A DNA stretch of 64,000 nt, taken from assembly GCF_014237455.1 (NCBI RefSeq), contig NZ_JABZFL010000051.1:143330-207329 (forward strand), written 5' to 3'. Below, piece by piece: positions 34,576-43,104 of the stretch. Position 1 is the first letter of the stretch, and each line of letters begins with the position of its first letter. The notes below the pieces were generated by a model. It had not been told where the DNA came from. It ran no database searches and worked only from the letters and a program-made list of their open reading frames with translations. Source of the DNA: Desulfobacula sp. Lineage in GTDB: Bacteria; Desulfobacterota; Desulfobacteria; Desulfobacterales; Desulfobacteraceae. Position numbers and translations under genes: made by a program.

Positions 34576-34950
34576 ATGGCTGAAAAAGTAGAAAAAATTG
34601 TTTACTTTTGTACTCATGGTGGAGAAGATTGTGAAAGAGCTTCCATCTGTTTTGCAATGGCGGGAGCTGCTCTTGCACTTGATATAGACACAACCGTAGC
34701 TCTTCAGGGAAAAGCTGTCTATCTTGCGCTAGAAGGCTATACAGCTCATGTGCCTGAAGTAGGAGGTTTTGCTCCTATATCAAAACTGGTCGGTGATTTT
34801 ATGGAATTTGGCGGAAAACTTCTTGTATGCAAGCCGTGTATTGAAGAAAGAAAAATCGAAGACGAACGGCTCATTGAAGGAGCTGAGATTACTGCCGGTG
34901 GCACATTAAATTTGCTTGCATTGGAATCTGATGCGCATCTGGTTTACTAA
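34576..34950 (+). CDS. DsrE-family sulfur-transfer protein (first of two)
   Basis: 124 residues from the ATG at 34576 (AAGGAG upstream). The DsrE/DsrF-like fold is shown by KIVYFCTHGGEDCERASICFAM and the Cys-containing LLVCKPCIEER (about residue 82). Family members pass persulfide sulfur, often in DsrEFH or with TusA. It is very similar to the next gene, so the two are a recent or functionally paired duplication. Confidence 0.8.
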   Translation: MAEKVEKIVYFCTHGGEDCERASICFAMAGAALALDIDTTVALQGKAVYLALEGYTAHVPEVGGFAPISKLVGDFMEFGGKLLVCKPCIEERKIEDERLIEGAEITAGGTLNLLALESDAHLVY

Positions 34951-35027
34951 ATTTTAATCTGGGTATGTACTAAAGATAAGTACATGCCCGGTATTTAAAT
35001 AAATTTATAAAAAAGAGAGAATAAATA

Positions 35028-35402
35028 ATGTCTGAAAAACAACAAAAAATTCTATACATGTGTACATGTGGAGGAGAGGATGCAGAAAAGGCATCAATAT
35101 GTATTGGCTTGGCAAATGCAGCTCTTGCTCTTGAAGAGGATGTTTCATTAGTTCTTATGGGCAAAAGTGTTTATCTGGCTCAGAAAGGATATGCCAACCA
35201 TATTCACAAAGCTGGAGAGCGTGCTCCTTTAAAAAAACTTATGAGTGATTTTATGGAACTTGGCGGGAAACTTCTTGTCTGTAAACCCTGTATAGAAGAA
35301 AGAAATATGGAATTATCAGATTTTATTGAAGGCGCAGAACTTGCTACTGGAACAACATTGAATATGGCTATATTAGAATCTGATAAACAATTAACTTTCT
35401 AA
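35028..35402 (+). CDS. DsrE-family sulfur-transfer protein (second of two)
   Basis: 124 residues, a paralogue of the preceding gene with the same landmarks: ILYMCTCGGEDAEKASICIGLA and LLVCKPCIEERNMEL. Both keep the N-terminal Cys and the KPC cysteine pair. A heteromeric DsrE complex accepting sulfur from TusA is a reasonable inference. Confidence 0.8.
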   Translation: MSEKQQKILYMCTCGGEDAEKASICIGLANAALALEEDVSLVLMGKSVYLAQKGYANHIHKAGERAPLKKLMSDFMELGGKLLVCKPCIEERNMELSDFIEGAELATGTTLNMAILESDKQLTF

Positions 35403-35434
35403 TAATAATTTTTATTTATGGAAAGGTGAAAAAA

Positions 35435-36151
35435 ATGAGCGACCTATCAAGTAACAAATCACCACACAGGATAACAGATCTTATAGAGTCTATTCAAAAT
35501 GGTGAGGATATCACATGTAACACCTTGTTTGAGATTGTTCCGGTTGATTTTGTCCATGGGAACATAGCATTTCAGGCTTACATTTTTCTTTGCAAATACT
35601 CTGGAGTTATTGGCTCCAAAAAGTATATTTTCAGGAAATGCTATGCCAGGGGATGCCCTAATAACTTATGCCCACACGTATCCCAGGCAGTTATGATTGC
35701 CAATCGATATTTGAAAAGAGATTATCAAAAGCTATTGAATGCGGGAATTAAACTTGAGGAAAAAATTTTCAGTCTTGAAGAAATGCTTGTCAAATATGAC
35801 ACAATTGAGCCGAAAAAAGATGAAACTACAGGTAGTATACTTACCATTCATGATTACATCAATATTGCAAAAGAAGGCAATAAAGTTGAAGTTGCAGTTA
35901 ACCTTGAAATCATTCCGGCTGTTGAACATTTTGCAAATCAAAAAACTGAACAGACCTTTCTCATGGTTGATTTTAATATCAAAACCCTGGGAAGAGACAG
36001 TCAGTTTCAAAGATGTCTTGCCTGTTTTCAGACTGATAATGAAGCCAAGGAAAAACCTGTTGCAACTAATATCGCCAATGATCGTTTAAAATTGCTATTT
36101 CAAGAATTTGACGATGCAAAAGTTCAATATAAACCTGTTTTTTTTAATTAA
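35435..36151 (+). CDS. Unknown cysteine-rich protein of the Hdr-DsrE operon
   Basis: 238 residues, not assigned to a family. The centre has a Cys/His cluster, RKCYARGCPNNLCPHVSQAV, preceded by FLCKYSG, with CLACF near the C-terminus. This could bind Zn or an FeS cluster. The middle is lysine/glutamate-rich and probably helical. The start at 35435 is chosen because GGAAAGGTG precedes it. It lies between the DsrE pair and MetV, so it is likely tied to sulfur or C1 chemistry. Confidence 0.6.
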   Translation: MSDLSSNKSPHRITDLIESIQNGEDITCNTLFEIVPVDFVHGNIAFQAYIFLCKYSGVIGSKKYIFRKCYARGCPNNLCPHVSQAVMIANRYLKRDYQKLLNAGIKLEEKIFSLEEMLVKYDTIEPKKDETTGSILTIHDYINIAKEGNKVEVAVNLEIIPAVEHFANQKTEQTFLMVDFNIKTLGRDSQFQRCLACFQTDNEAKEKPVATNIANDRLKLLFQEFDDAKVQYKPVFFN

Positions 36152-36163
36152 GGAGGAGATAAC

Positions 36164-36883
36164 GTGCATGCAACCATTCAAAAACCAATAGGTGAAATAG
36201 TAAAGCATATTCAACCGGGTGAAAAAGTCTTTGTCGTCGGGTGTAATAATTGTGCCTGGAAATGCTATTCCGGCGGAGATGACGAAACCAAAATGATGGC
36301 AAAACGATTGACCGACAAAGGGATTGAGGTGACCGGATATACAGCGCCGGGCCCCAAGGGCATGTCCCTGTGCAAACTGGACCATACCCGTAAGGTACTT
36401 ATGGAAGAACATGCAGATGAAGTTAAAAAAGCAGATTCTTTTCTTATCCTTGGGTGCGGGCAAGGTGTTCACACTGTGATTGATGCAACAGACGGTGGAA
36501 TGGTTCACCCCGGTTGTGACACCGTTTTCGGTGGAGAAACCGTTTCAGATACACATATTGAAGAGTATTGTTCTCTTTGCGGGGATTGTATCATTGAATT
36601 TACTGGTGGGCTGTGTCCCATGACTCTTTGTGCCAAACAATTGTTGAACGGGCCCTGCGGCGGTGCTGAAAACGGGCATTGTGAAGTAGATCCGGACCGT
36701 CCATGCGGTTGGATACTGATTTACGAAAGACTTAAAAAACTGGGACGTCTCGAACTTCTTGATCCCTATCAACCACCGAAAAAAAATTCAAAATGGAGCC
36801 GTCCACGAACCCTTGAGGTCAGCCCGACTGAAGCCACATTCTGTTCTATCGGTGGAAAGGTTACTGTCAGCAATCAGGATTAG
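36164..36883 (+). CDS. metV: MetV: methylenetetrahydrofolate reductase C-terminal (zinc/FeS) subunit
   Basis: 239 residues. A GTG start follows AAGGAGGAG. GPCGGAENGHCEVDPDRPCGW and CGDCI...CPMTLC are the signatures of the MTHFR C-terminal family (MetV). MetV links MetF to HdrABC-MvhD in acetogens such as Moorella, where electrons flow between NADH and methylene-THF. The MetF gene follows, and all the Hdr/MvhD parts are upstream in the same operon. Confidence 0.88.
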   Translation: MHATIQKPIGEIVKHIQPGEKVFVVGCNNCAWKCYSGGDDETKMMAKRLTDKGIEVTGYTAPGPKGMSLCKLDHTRKVLMEEHADEVKKADSFLILGCGQGVHTVIDATDGGMVHPGCDTVFGGETVSDTHIEEYCSLCGDCIIEFTGGLCPMTLCAKQLLNGPCGGAENGHCEVDPDRPCGWILIYERLKKLGRLELLDPYQPPKKNSKWSRPRTLEVSPTEATFCSIGGKVTVSNQD

Positions 36884-36942
36884 CCGGTAAAATAATCGTT
36901 TATAAACCCAAATACATATAAAAAATTCCAAGGAGTTCAACA

Positions 36943-37845
36943 ATGAAACTGACAACCTTATTTGATAAAGGCGAATTTGTTATTACCGGTGAAGTCGGGC
37001 CGATTAAAGGCGCCATTCACAGAGATAAGAGTATCGAGCCCAGCTGCGCCATCGAAGCGCTTCAATTGCACCAGCATGTCCATGCCGTAAATGTGACCGA
37101 TAACCAGTCTGCTGTCATGAGACTGGGGTCTCTTGCTGCAAGTGTCCGTTTGAAAGCAAATGGAGTCGAACCGGTTTACCAGCTCACCTGCAGGGATCGG
37201 AATCGACTGGCATTGCAGTCTGATTTGCTTACTGCCTATTCTCTGGGTATCGACAATGTTTTGCTGTTAACCGGAGACCATATCCAACTGGGGGATCACA
37301 AGGAAGCTAAACCTGTATTTGATCTTGATTCAGTTCAATTGATTGACATGGCAAAAGGTCTTAAAAGAGGCTATGATATTTCAGGAAGTCGGATTGAAAA
37401 TTACCTTGATATGGCCTTTGGAGCAGTTGTTAATCCCAACTCCGACCCGATTGAACTGCAATTAATGAAAATGAGAAAAAAAATTGATGCCGGAGCACAA
37501 TTTTTCCAGACCCAGGCAGTTTATGATGTCAAATTATTTGAAAATTTTATGAAAAAAGCTGAAAAATTTAATTGTCCCATACAGGTTGGGTTTGTTATTC
37601 TTAAAACCCCTCAAATGGGAAAATTTATGAATAAAAATGTGTCTGGTATCCACGTTCCGGATGAATGGATTGATGAAATCGGCTCGGTTGCCAAAGAAGA
37701 TCAACGGAAAAAAGCTGCGGAAATGGCCGGCAAGTTTATCAAACAAGTTAAATCCATGGTACAGGGAGTCCATATCATGCCCCTTGGCTGGACAGACATT
37801 GTTCCGGATATTCTTGAACATGCTGATATAAAACCAATTAAATAG
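36943..37845 (+). CDS. metF: MetF: methylenetetrahydrofolate reductase
   Basis: 300 residues with the flavin TIM barrel of MetF: VITGEVGPIKG at the N-terminus, NVTDNQSA, VYQLTCRDRNR and LLLTGDH, and GAQFFQTQAVYDV. The family reduces methylene-THF to methyl-THF, the last step of the methyl branch of the Wood-Ljungdahl pathway. It can run oxidatively during acetate use. With MetV and Hdr-MvhD it probably forms a multi-subunit reductase. Confidence 0.92.
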   Translation: MKLTTLFDKGEFVITGEVGPIKGAIHRDKSIEPSCAIEALQLHQHVHAVNVTDNQSAVMRLGSLAASVRLKANGVEPVYQLTCRDRNRLALQSDLLTAYSLGIDNVLLLTGDHIQLGDHKEAKPVFDLDSVQLIDMAKGLKRGYDISGSRIENYLDMAFGAVVNPNSDPIELQLMKMRKKIDAGAQFFQTQAVYDVKLFENFMKKAEKFNCPIQVGFVILKTPQMGKFMNKNVSGIHVPDEWIDEIGSVAKEDQRKKAAEMAGKFIKQVKSMVQGVHIMPLGWTDIVPDILEHADIKPIK

Positions 37846-37893
37846 TTCATATGTATCTGTACACTCTATCTATTTTATAAGGTAATTTTTAAA

Positions 37894-38592
37894 TTGTTTA
37901 CTGAAACTATATCATACCAGGCAGCCCTCATTGCAGGGCTTCTTTCTTTTTTTTCGCCGTGTATTCTGCCATTGATTCCAGCTTATTTTTCATTCATTAC
38001 CGGTTTGTCCGTGGACGAATTAACAAAGGATTCAAAAAAAACAAGGCAAAAAGTCATCATCACTACCCTGGTTTATGTGTCAGGATTTTCATTCATATTT
38101 ATCCTTCTGGGCGCATCTGCCTCATTCCTTGGCGGATTTGTTTCTCAATATACCTATATTCTCAGATATATCGGGGGAGGAATCATTTTAATTTTAGGGC
38201 TCCATTTGCTTGGCATAATAAACATAAAAATCCTTAATTTTGAGAAAAGAGTCCATTATACAAAAAAACCCATCCATCTTTTTGGAGTTTTTATCATTGG
38301 CATGGCTTTTGGTGCCGGGTGGAGTCCCTGTATCGGTCCTATGCTCGGCTCAATTCTCATTGTCGCAGGAAACCAGGAAACCATAGTCCAGGGCATTCTG
38401 CTTTTAAGTGTTTATTCAGCAGGCCTTGCCCTGCCCTTTATTCTTCTTTCATTTTTTGTAAACAGGATATTTGAAATTATGAGGCATGCTGCAAAAGCAC
38501 TGTTTTATATTAATAAAACAGCAGGGCTTTTTCTAGTTGTTCTGGGGATATTGTTAATAACAGACAAATTCAGAATACTGGCCGGTTTATAA
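37894..38592 (+). CDS. CcdA-family thiol-reductant membrane protein
   Basis: 232 residues with about six helices. The two Cys-Pro motifs are present (FFSPCILPLIPAY near residue 25 and WSPCIGPMLGS near 140). A TTG start with a weak ribosome site is used. CcdA/DsbD-beta domains move electrons from cytoplasmic thioredoxin to the periplasm for cytochrome c assembly or disulfide control. It is followed by a periplasmic thioredoxin-like protein and a Tat FeS protein. Confidence 0.85.
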   Translation: MFTETISYQAALIAGLLSFFSPCILPLIPAYFSFITGLSVDELTKDSKKTRQKVIITTLVYVSGFSFIFILLGASASFLGGFVSQYTYILRYIGGGIILILGLHLLGIINIKILNFEKRVHYTKKPIHLFGVFIIGMAFGAGWSPCIGPMLGSILIVAGNQETIVQGILLLSVYSAGLALPFILLSFFVNRIFEIMRHAAKALFYINKTAGLFLVVLGILLITDKFRILAGL

Positions 38593-38609
38593 AAAGGAAT
38601 GGCTCAAAT

Positions 38610-39068
38610 ATGAAATTAAAGATAATGATGTTTATAATATTTATATCGTTATTACTGACTTTTCCCGTCCAGGCTTTTGCGCCGTCAGGAAAGATCAACT
38701 GGCAAACCTATGAACAGGGAGTTTCAATGGCCAAAAACCAGGGGAAAAAAATCTTCCTGTATTTTCATGCCGACTGGTGTAAATATTGTGTAAAAATGGG
38801 TATCACCACCTTCAAGGATTCACAGGTCATCGACTTGCTGAACAAACAATTTATTTCCATTCAAGTAGATTCTGAAAAACAAGAAAAGATTGCATACAGA
38901 TATGGTATCAGGGGGCTTCCAAACTCGTGGTTTCTTAAAAAGGATGCCACACGGATAAACAGTCTGCCCGGATATGTTGATGGTCCTGTTTTTGCTCTTA
39001 TTTTAAAATATATTGGAACTGACAGTTTTCAAAAAATGAGTTTTCAGGAATTTACAAAAACCTTATAA
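38610..39068 (+). CDS. Periplasmic thioredoxin-like (DsbD-gamma type) protein
   Basis: 152 residues with a signal peptide (MKLKIMMFIIFISLLLTFPVQAFA) and a thioredoxin fold with CKYC (DWCKYCVKM near residue 56). The conserved cis-Pro stretch GIRGLPNSWFL follows. It should receive electrons from the CcdA protein encoded 18 bp upstream, forming a split DsbD-like pathway. Confidence 0.85.
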   Translation: MKLKIMMFIIFISLLLTFPVQAFAPSGKINWQTYEQGVSMAKNQGKKIFLYFHADWCKYCVKMGITTFKDSQVIDLLNKQFISIQVDSEKQEKIAYRYGIRGLPNSWFLKKDATRINSLPGYVDGPVFALILKYIGTDSFQKMSFQEFTKTL

Positions 39069-39117
39069 CAAAGTTCATTATACGATTTAATCAGGCACAT
39101 TTTTAAAAGAGAAAAAA

Positions 39118-40083
39118 ATGACGAATAAAATTTCACGAAGAGCCTTTTTAAAAGGCTCTATCACTGTTGCAGGATCTGTGGCAGCTTCTGCAACGGGCGT
39201 AAGTGCGGCAACCGCTTTGACAAAAGAGAAGAAAGAGCCTCTGGCCACTTTGATAGACATTTCAAAATGTATTGGATGCGAAGAGTGTGTGTATGCCTGC
39301 CAGGAATCAAATGCAGACAAATACCCAAACCCTGAAAAACCATATCCTGAAATGTTTCCCAAACGGGTTCCTGTAGAGGACTGGTCACAAAAAAGAGATG
39401 TCACAGACAGGTTGACTCCCTATAACTGGCTTTATATCCAGCATGCCACTGCAAAAGTGGATGGAGAAGAAATAGAACTGACCATTCCAAGACGCTGTAT
39501 GCACTGTGACAATCCACCCTGTGTAAAACTTTGTCCATGGGGATCAGCAAAACAGGAGGACAACGGTCTTTCCAGAATTGATTCCGATCTGTGCCTTGGC
39601 GGTTCCAAATGTAAAACGGTCTGCCCATGGGATATTCCCCAGCGGCAGACAGGCACCGGACTCTATCTTAAGCTCTTACCCGCCCTTGCCGGAAACGGGG
39701 TTATGTATAAGTGTGACCGGTGTTATAACCTGCTTGAAAAAGGGGAAGTGCCGGCCTGTATAGAGTCCTGTCCGGAAGATGTCCAGACCATAGGACCCAG
39801 AAGTGAAATACTGGCAAAAGCCCATGCCCTTGCAAAAGAGATGAACGGTTATATCTATGGCGAACATGAAAATGGCGGGACCAACACTATCTATGTATCT
39901 CCTGTCCCCTTTGACGAGTTAAATAATAATATTGAAAAAAGGGATGGACAGGCACATTTCGAAAAAGTTGAAAACAAAATGGCTTCTGGAAATAATATTG
40001 CAAAGGCCATGCTCATTGCCCCGCTGGCCGGAATCGCTGCGGCTGCGGGTAAATTTTACAAAGCCGCAAAGGAGGATGAATAA
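39118..40083 (+). CDS. Tat-exported ferredoxin subunit (DmsB/HybA type)
   Basis: 321 residues. The twin-arginine signal SRRAFLKGSITVAGS is followed by four [4Fe-4S] motifs: CIGCEECVYAC, CMHCDNPPCVKLC, CLGGSKCKTVC and CDRCYNLLEKG...CIESC. A large insert (about 60-105) separates the first two. The C-terminal helix (AMLIAPLAGIAAAAG) may be membrane-associated. Neither a catalytic subunit nor a NrfD is adjacent, only the small membrane protein that follows, so it may serve an enzyme encoded elsewhere. Confidence 0.83.
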   Translation: MTNKISRRAFLKGSITVAGSVAASATGVSAATALTKEKKEPLATLIDISKCIGCEECVYACQESNADKYPNPEKPYPEMFPKRVPVEDWSQKRDVTDRLTPYNWLYIQHATAKVDGEEIELTIPRRCMHCDNPPCVKLCPWGSAKQEDNGLSRIDSDLCLGGSKCKTVCPWDIPQRQTGTGLYLKLLPALAGNGVMYKCDRCYNLLEKGEVPACIESCPEDVQTIGPRSEILAKAHALAKEMNGYIYGEHENGGTNTIYVSPVPFDELNNNIEKRDGQAHFEKVENKMASGNNIAKAMLIAPLAGIAAAAGKFYKAAKEDE

Positions 40084-40532
40084 TGAAAAAAATGAACATC
40101 CAGTCTTATATTTACGGAATCACTCTCTTTTTTATCACCCTGTCCGGTTTTGCACAGATGCCGATTTTTAAACGATACTATATCGCTGATATCCCGGGAC
40201 TGGGCTGGCTGGCCAATTTTTATATCACCCATTTGATGCATTACATTTTTGCAGGGATCTTCATCAGTTTGGTTGTATACTCAATTATCTATTTCATAAT
40301 CTTCAAGAAGGGCTTTGGTCAGATCGCAAAAGACATGATTATCAGGATAATTATTTTTTCCGGATTAATTTTAACCGGTTCACTGCTGGTGATTAAAAAT
40401 TTTTCAGGCACTCCTTTTCCTAACGGGATGATCATTATGCTTAATCTTTTACACCTTCTTTTTTGCATGGCGCTCATGATTTTTGGTTTTTATCAATTGA
40501 TTAAAAGAAAAAAAGAATTATTATCTGGTTAG
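40083..40532 (+). CDS. Four-helix membrane protein, possible cytochrome b-type subunit
   Basis: 149 residues, four predicted membrane helices, starting IYGITLFFITLSGFAQMP. Histidines in ITHLMHYIF and LNLLHLLF are placed as haem ligands would be in FdnI/HybB-like small cytochrome b proteins. Its start overlaps the FeS gene stop by one base, so the two are probably partners. It would link the FeS protein to the quinone pool. Haem binding is inference. Confidence 0.65.
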   Translation: MKKMNIQSYIYGITLFFITLSGFAQMPIFKRYYIADIPGLGWLANFYITHLMHYIFAGIFISLVVYSIIYFIIFKKGFGQIAKDMIIRIIIFSGLILTGSLLVIKNFSGTPFPNGMIIMLNLLHLLFCMALMIFGFYQLIKRKKELLSG

Positions 40533-40570
40533 TGCCATAATGATAACTATATGTGAGAGGGTATATCCCC

Positions 40571-40762
40571 ATGCCGATTTTTGAATATAAATGTAATCAA
40601 TGTGAAAAAGAGTTTGAAAAATTAGTTTTTGCCGGTGAAGAAAACAATATTTCCTGCCCTGAATGCAAAAGCCTGAAGGTGGCTAAAAAAATGAGTGCGA
40701 CAAGCTTTATGGGTAACAGTATGGGCAAGTGTGCAACAAGTTCACCCAAAGGCTTTTCGTGA
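40571..40762 (+). CDS. FmdB-family zinc ribbon protein
   Basis: 63 residues from MPIFEYKCNQCEKEFEK. Two CxxC pairs (CNQC and CPEC) form the FmdB/CxxC zinc ribbon. This is the regulatory protein family associated with formylmethanofuran and amidase genes; the role is unclear. The start at 40571 gives the family N-terminus; an earlier in-frame ATG adds six residues. Confidence 0.8.
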   Translation: MPIFEYKCNQCEKEFEKLVFAGEENNISCPECKSLKVAKKMSATSFMGNSMGKCATSSPKGFS

Positions 40763-40807
40763 GCTGGATAAGAGTTTCCTTCAGTTTGAAGGATAGCGTT
40801 TAAAAAA

Positions 40808-40841
40808 AATGGGCCGTGAAAATAAATTTTTCTGGCCCATT
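40808..40841. terminator. Terminator hairpin after fmdB
   Basis: AATGGGCC (40808-40815) pairs with GGCCCATT (40834-40841) across an AT-rich loop. On the minus strand the stem is followed by a T-run from the A-tract at 40802-40809, so it works best against antisense transcription, but it also closes the preceding plus operon. A second small hairpin (ATCCTG 40944-40949 with CAGGAT 40954-40959, then TTTT) lies further right. Confidence 0.55.
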
Positions 40842-41011
40842 GATGTTTAATACCCCTGTCAAAAAAAACACTGAATCAAGGTGTTGCCCGCCATAAAAAA
40901 AGATGATACAAATTCTAAAACACATATAAATCGAAAAAAGACCATCCTGCAATCAGGATTTTATTCGAATTATTTCAAAAAATAAGTGGTTTAAAATAAG
41001 GGAGCGGTTTC

Positions 41012-41827
41012 TTGAAAAAAGTTATATTTCTAATTTTTTTATCTTTATCTTTCCATACCCTTGTGTTTGCAGAAACCGAAAAAGAACTGTTCGATAAGGG
41101 TGTCCGTCTTTTTAAACAAGGGCAGGCCCAGGAGGCCATTCATACCTTCTCAAAACTGATTGAAATCGCTCCCGGCAATGCAGATGCCTACAAAAACCGA
41201 GGGGTTTCTTATATGAAGCAAAAAAAATTTGATCTTGCAATTCAGGATTTTAAAAAAGCAAAAGAACTATTTCCTGAGCTGAAAGGACTGTATAGTAATC
41301 TCGGTGTAGCCTGGTATTATAAAGAAGAGTATGAGAAAGCCATTGAAAACTATAATATTGAAATCGAAATGGAACCTGAAAATCATGTGGCATATTTTAA
41401 CCGGGCTTTGTGTTTTGGCAAGATGGGCAGAAACAAAAAAGCGTTTGATGATCTTTCAAAAACACTGGAGCTCAAGCCTGGTTTTCACTGGGCAACCCGC
41501 TATAAGGCCGATCTGCTTGCTCAACAGGAAGAAAAAAACACCAAAGCCGAAACCTCTAAAAAAGCTATTCAAAAAGACCCAGGTTCTATGTATGCCCTTC
41601 AGGCAGGCGCTTATCTCAACCCGGCAAATGCCAATAAAATGAAAACCAGATTGCGCAACAGCGGATTTGATTCAAGAATACTGATTCTTAAAGATTCCAA
41701 AGGAAGGACCTGGTATCTGATAAGATCAGGAAACTATGCAACTCAAGATGACGCCCAAAAGGCTTCCTTATCATTAAAGGATAAAGTTGGCCTCACCCCG
41801 ATGATTCGTCCTTTCGACACCTGGTAA
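41012..41827 (+). CDS. TPR and SPOR-domain periplasmic protein
   Basis: 271 residues. A TTG start with GGGAG upstream opens a signal peptide (KKVIFLIFLSLSFHTLVFA). Three to four TPR units follow (about 25-160; GNADAYKNRGVSYMKQKKFDLA and AYFNRALCFGKMGRNKKAF are typical). The C-terminal ~75 residues (YALQAGAYLNPANANKMKTRL, WYLIRSGNYATQDDAQKASL) form a SPOR domain, which binds denuded peptidoglycan. It is probably a cell-envelope scaffolding protein. It converges with glyA. Confidence 0.83.
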   Translation: MKKVIFLIFLSLSFHTLVFAETEKELFDKGVRLFKQGQAQEAIHTFSKLIEIAPGNADAYKNRGVSYMKQKKFDLAIQDFKKAKELFPELKGLYSNLGVAWYYKEEYEKAIENYNIEIEMEPENHVAYFNRALCFGKMGRNKKAFDDLSKTLELKPGFHWATRYKADLLAQQEEKNTKAETSKKAIQKDPGSMYALQAGAYLNPANANKMKTRLRNSGFDSRILILKDSKGRTWYLIRSGNYATQDDAQKASLSLKDKVGLTPMIRPFDTW

Positions 41828-41832
41828 ACCCA

Positions 41833-43080
41833 TCATGCCTCTGCAAATCTGTTGACAGGAAATTCCCGGCACAGCTTTAATACCCGATTTCTGACTTCTT
41901 TTACAACCGCCTTTTTTGCCGGGTTCATCATTGCCATATCCATGAGTTCAACAATTTTTCGTATCTGGGGTTCTCCCATTCCCCTGGCTGAAACAGCCCC
42001 GCTTCCCAGCCGGATACCGCTGACTTTTCCGAGGGTGGTCTCATCTTTGGGCACCACATTCCGATTCAGGATAATCCCTGCCGACTCCAGGCAGTCTTCC
42101 GCAGATTTACCTGAAATACTCCTGGATGTCAGGTCAATTAACACCTGATGATTATCAGTCCCGCCGCTGATAATATGGTAATCTTTTTCCATCAAGGCTT
42201 CGGCCATAATTCTGGCATTTTGAATGGTTTTTTTCTGGATGGAAACAAATTTTTCTTCCCGGGCAAGCTTGAAAATGAGCGCCTTTGCAGCGATAAGGTT
42301 GACAGCACTGGTTCCCTGGCATCCCGGGAACACGGCTTTATCTATTTTTTTCCCAAAAGTTTCTTTGCACAGAATTACCCCGCCTCTGCCCCCCATCATG
42401 GTTTTGTAACAGGTAAATGTGACAAAATCGCAATGAGGTACCGGGCTCGGGATTACTTTTGCTGCCACAAGACCGGCCAGATGGGCCATATCTGCCAGGA
42501 GAAAGGCGGATACCTCCCCGGCAATTTGAGACATTTTTTCATAATCAATCAGCCTTGGATATGAACTGGCACCGGCAACAATCATTCTGGGTTTAACGGA
42601 AAGAGCCATTTCTCGGACCCGGTCATAGTCAATCATTTCCGTTTCAGAATTTACCTTATAATGACTGAAATCAAAACATTTACTGGTAATAGAGGCCTTA
42701 TGCCCATGGGAAAGATGACCACCGTGGGGCAGGCTCATGGAGAGCACCCTGTCTCCTGTCTTCAGCACACTGAAATAGACTGCCAGATTGGCGGATGTGC
42801 CGCTGTGAGGCTGGACATTGATATATTCAGCCCCGAAAAGTGATTTGCCCCTTGTAATGGCCAGATTTTCGACCTTGTCCACATGGATGCAGCCGGAATG
42901 AAACCGTTTCCCCGGATATCCTTCAATGGTTTTTGTATTGAACACTGACCCCATGATCTCCAGGATTGATTGAGGGGAATGATTCTCGGCAGCAATCAGG
43001 TTCAATGTGGTTTCAAGCCGGCTTTCTTCATTGATAACAAGCTTGGCCAGCTCCGGGTCGTCATTGGCTAAATATAACAT
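41833..43080 (-). CDS. glyA: Serine hydroxymethyltransferase, divergent form
   Basis: 415 residues. EGYPGKRFHSGC, SGTSANLAVYFSVLK, LADMAHLAGLVAA and the PLP-lysine region TCYKTMMGGRGGVILC are the SHMT landmarks. Differences from the usual form include TCYKTMMGG for THKTLRGP and PGCQGT for PGLQGG, so this is a diverged member. It interconverts serine and glycine with methylene-THF. It follows lpd by 24 bp, and both are opposite the gcv operon, supporting a glycine/C1 role. Confidence 0.85.
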   Translation of the reverse strand: MLYLANDDPELAKLVINEESRLETTLNLIAAENHSPQSILEIMGSVFNTKTIEGYPGKRFHSGCIHVDKVENLAITRGKSLFGAEYINVQPHSGTSANLAVYFSVLKTGDRVLSMSLPHGGHLSHGHKASITSKCFDFSHYKVNSETEMIDYDRVREMALSVKPRMIVAGASSYPRLIDYEKMSQIAGEVSAFLLADMAHLAGLVAAKVIPSPVPHCDFVTFTCYKTMMGGRGGVILCKETFGKKIDKAVFPGCQGTSAVNLIAAKALIFKLAREEKFVSIQKKTIQNARIMAEALMEKDYHIISGGTDNHQVLIDLTSRSISGKSAEDCLESAGIILNRNVVPKDETTLGKVSGIRLGSGAVSARGMGEPQIRKIVELMDMAMMNPAKKAVVKEVRNRVLKLCREFPVNRFAEA

Positions 43081-43104
43081 AGGATAAGTCTTCTTTTTAT
43101 GGGT

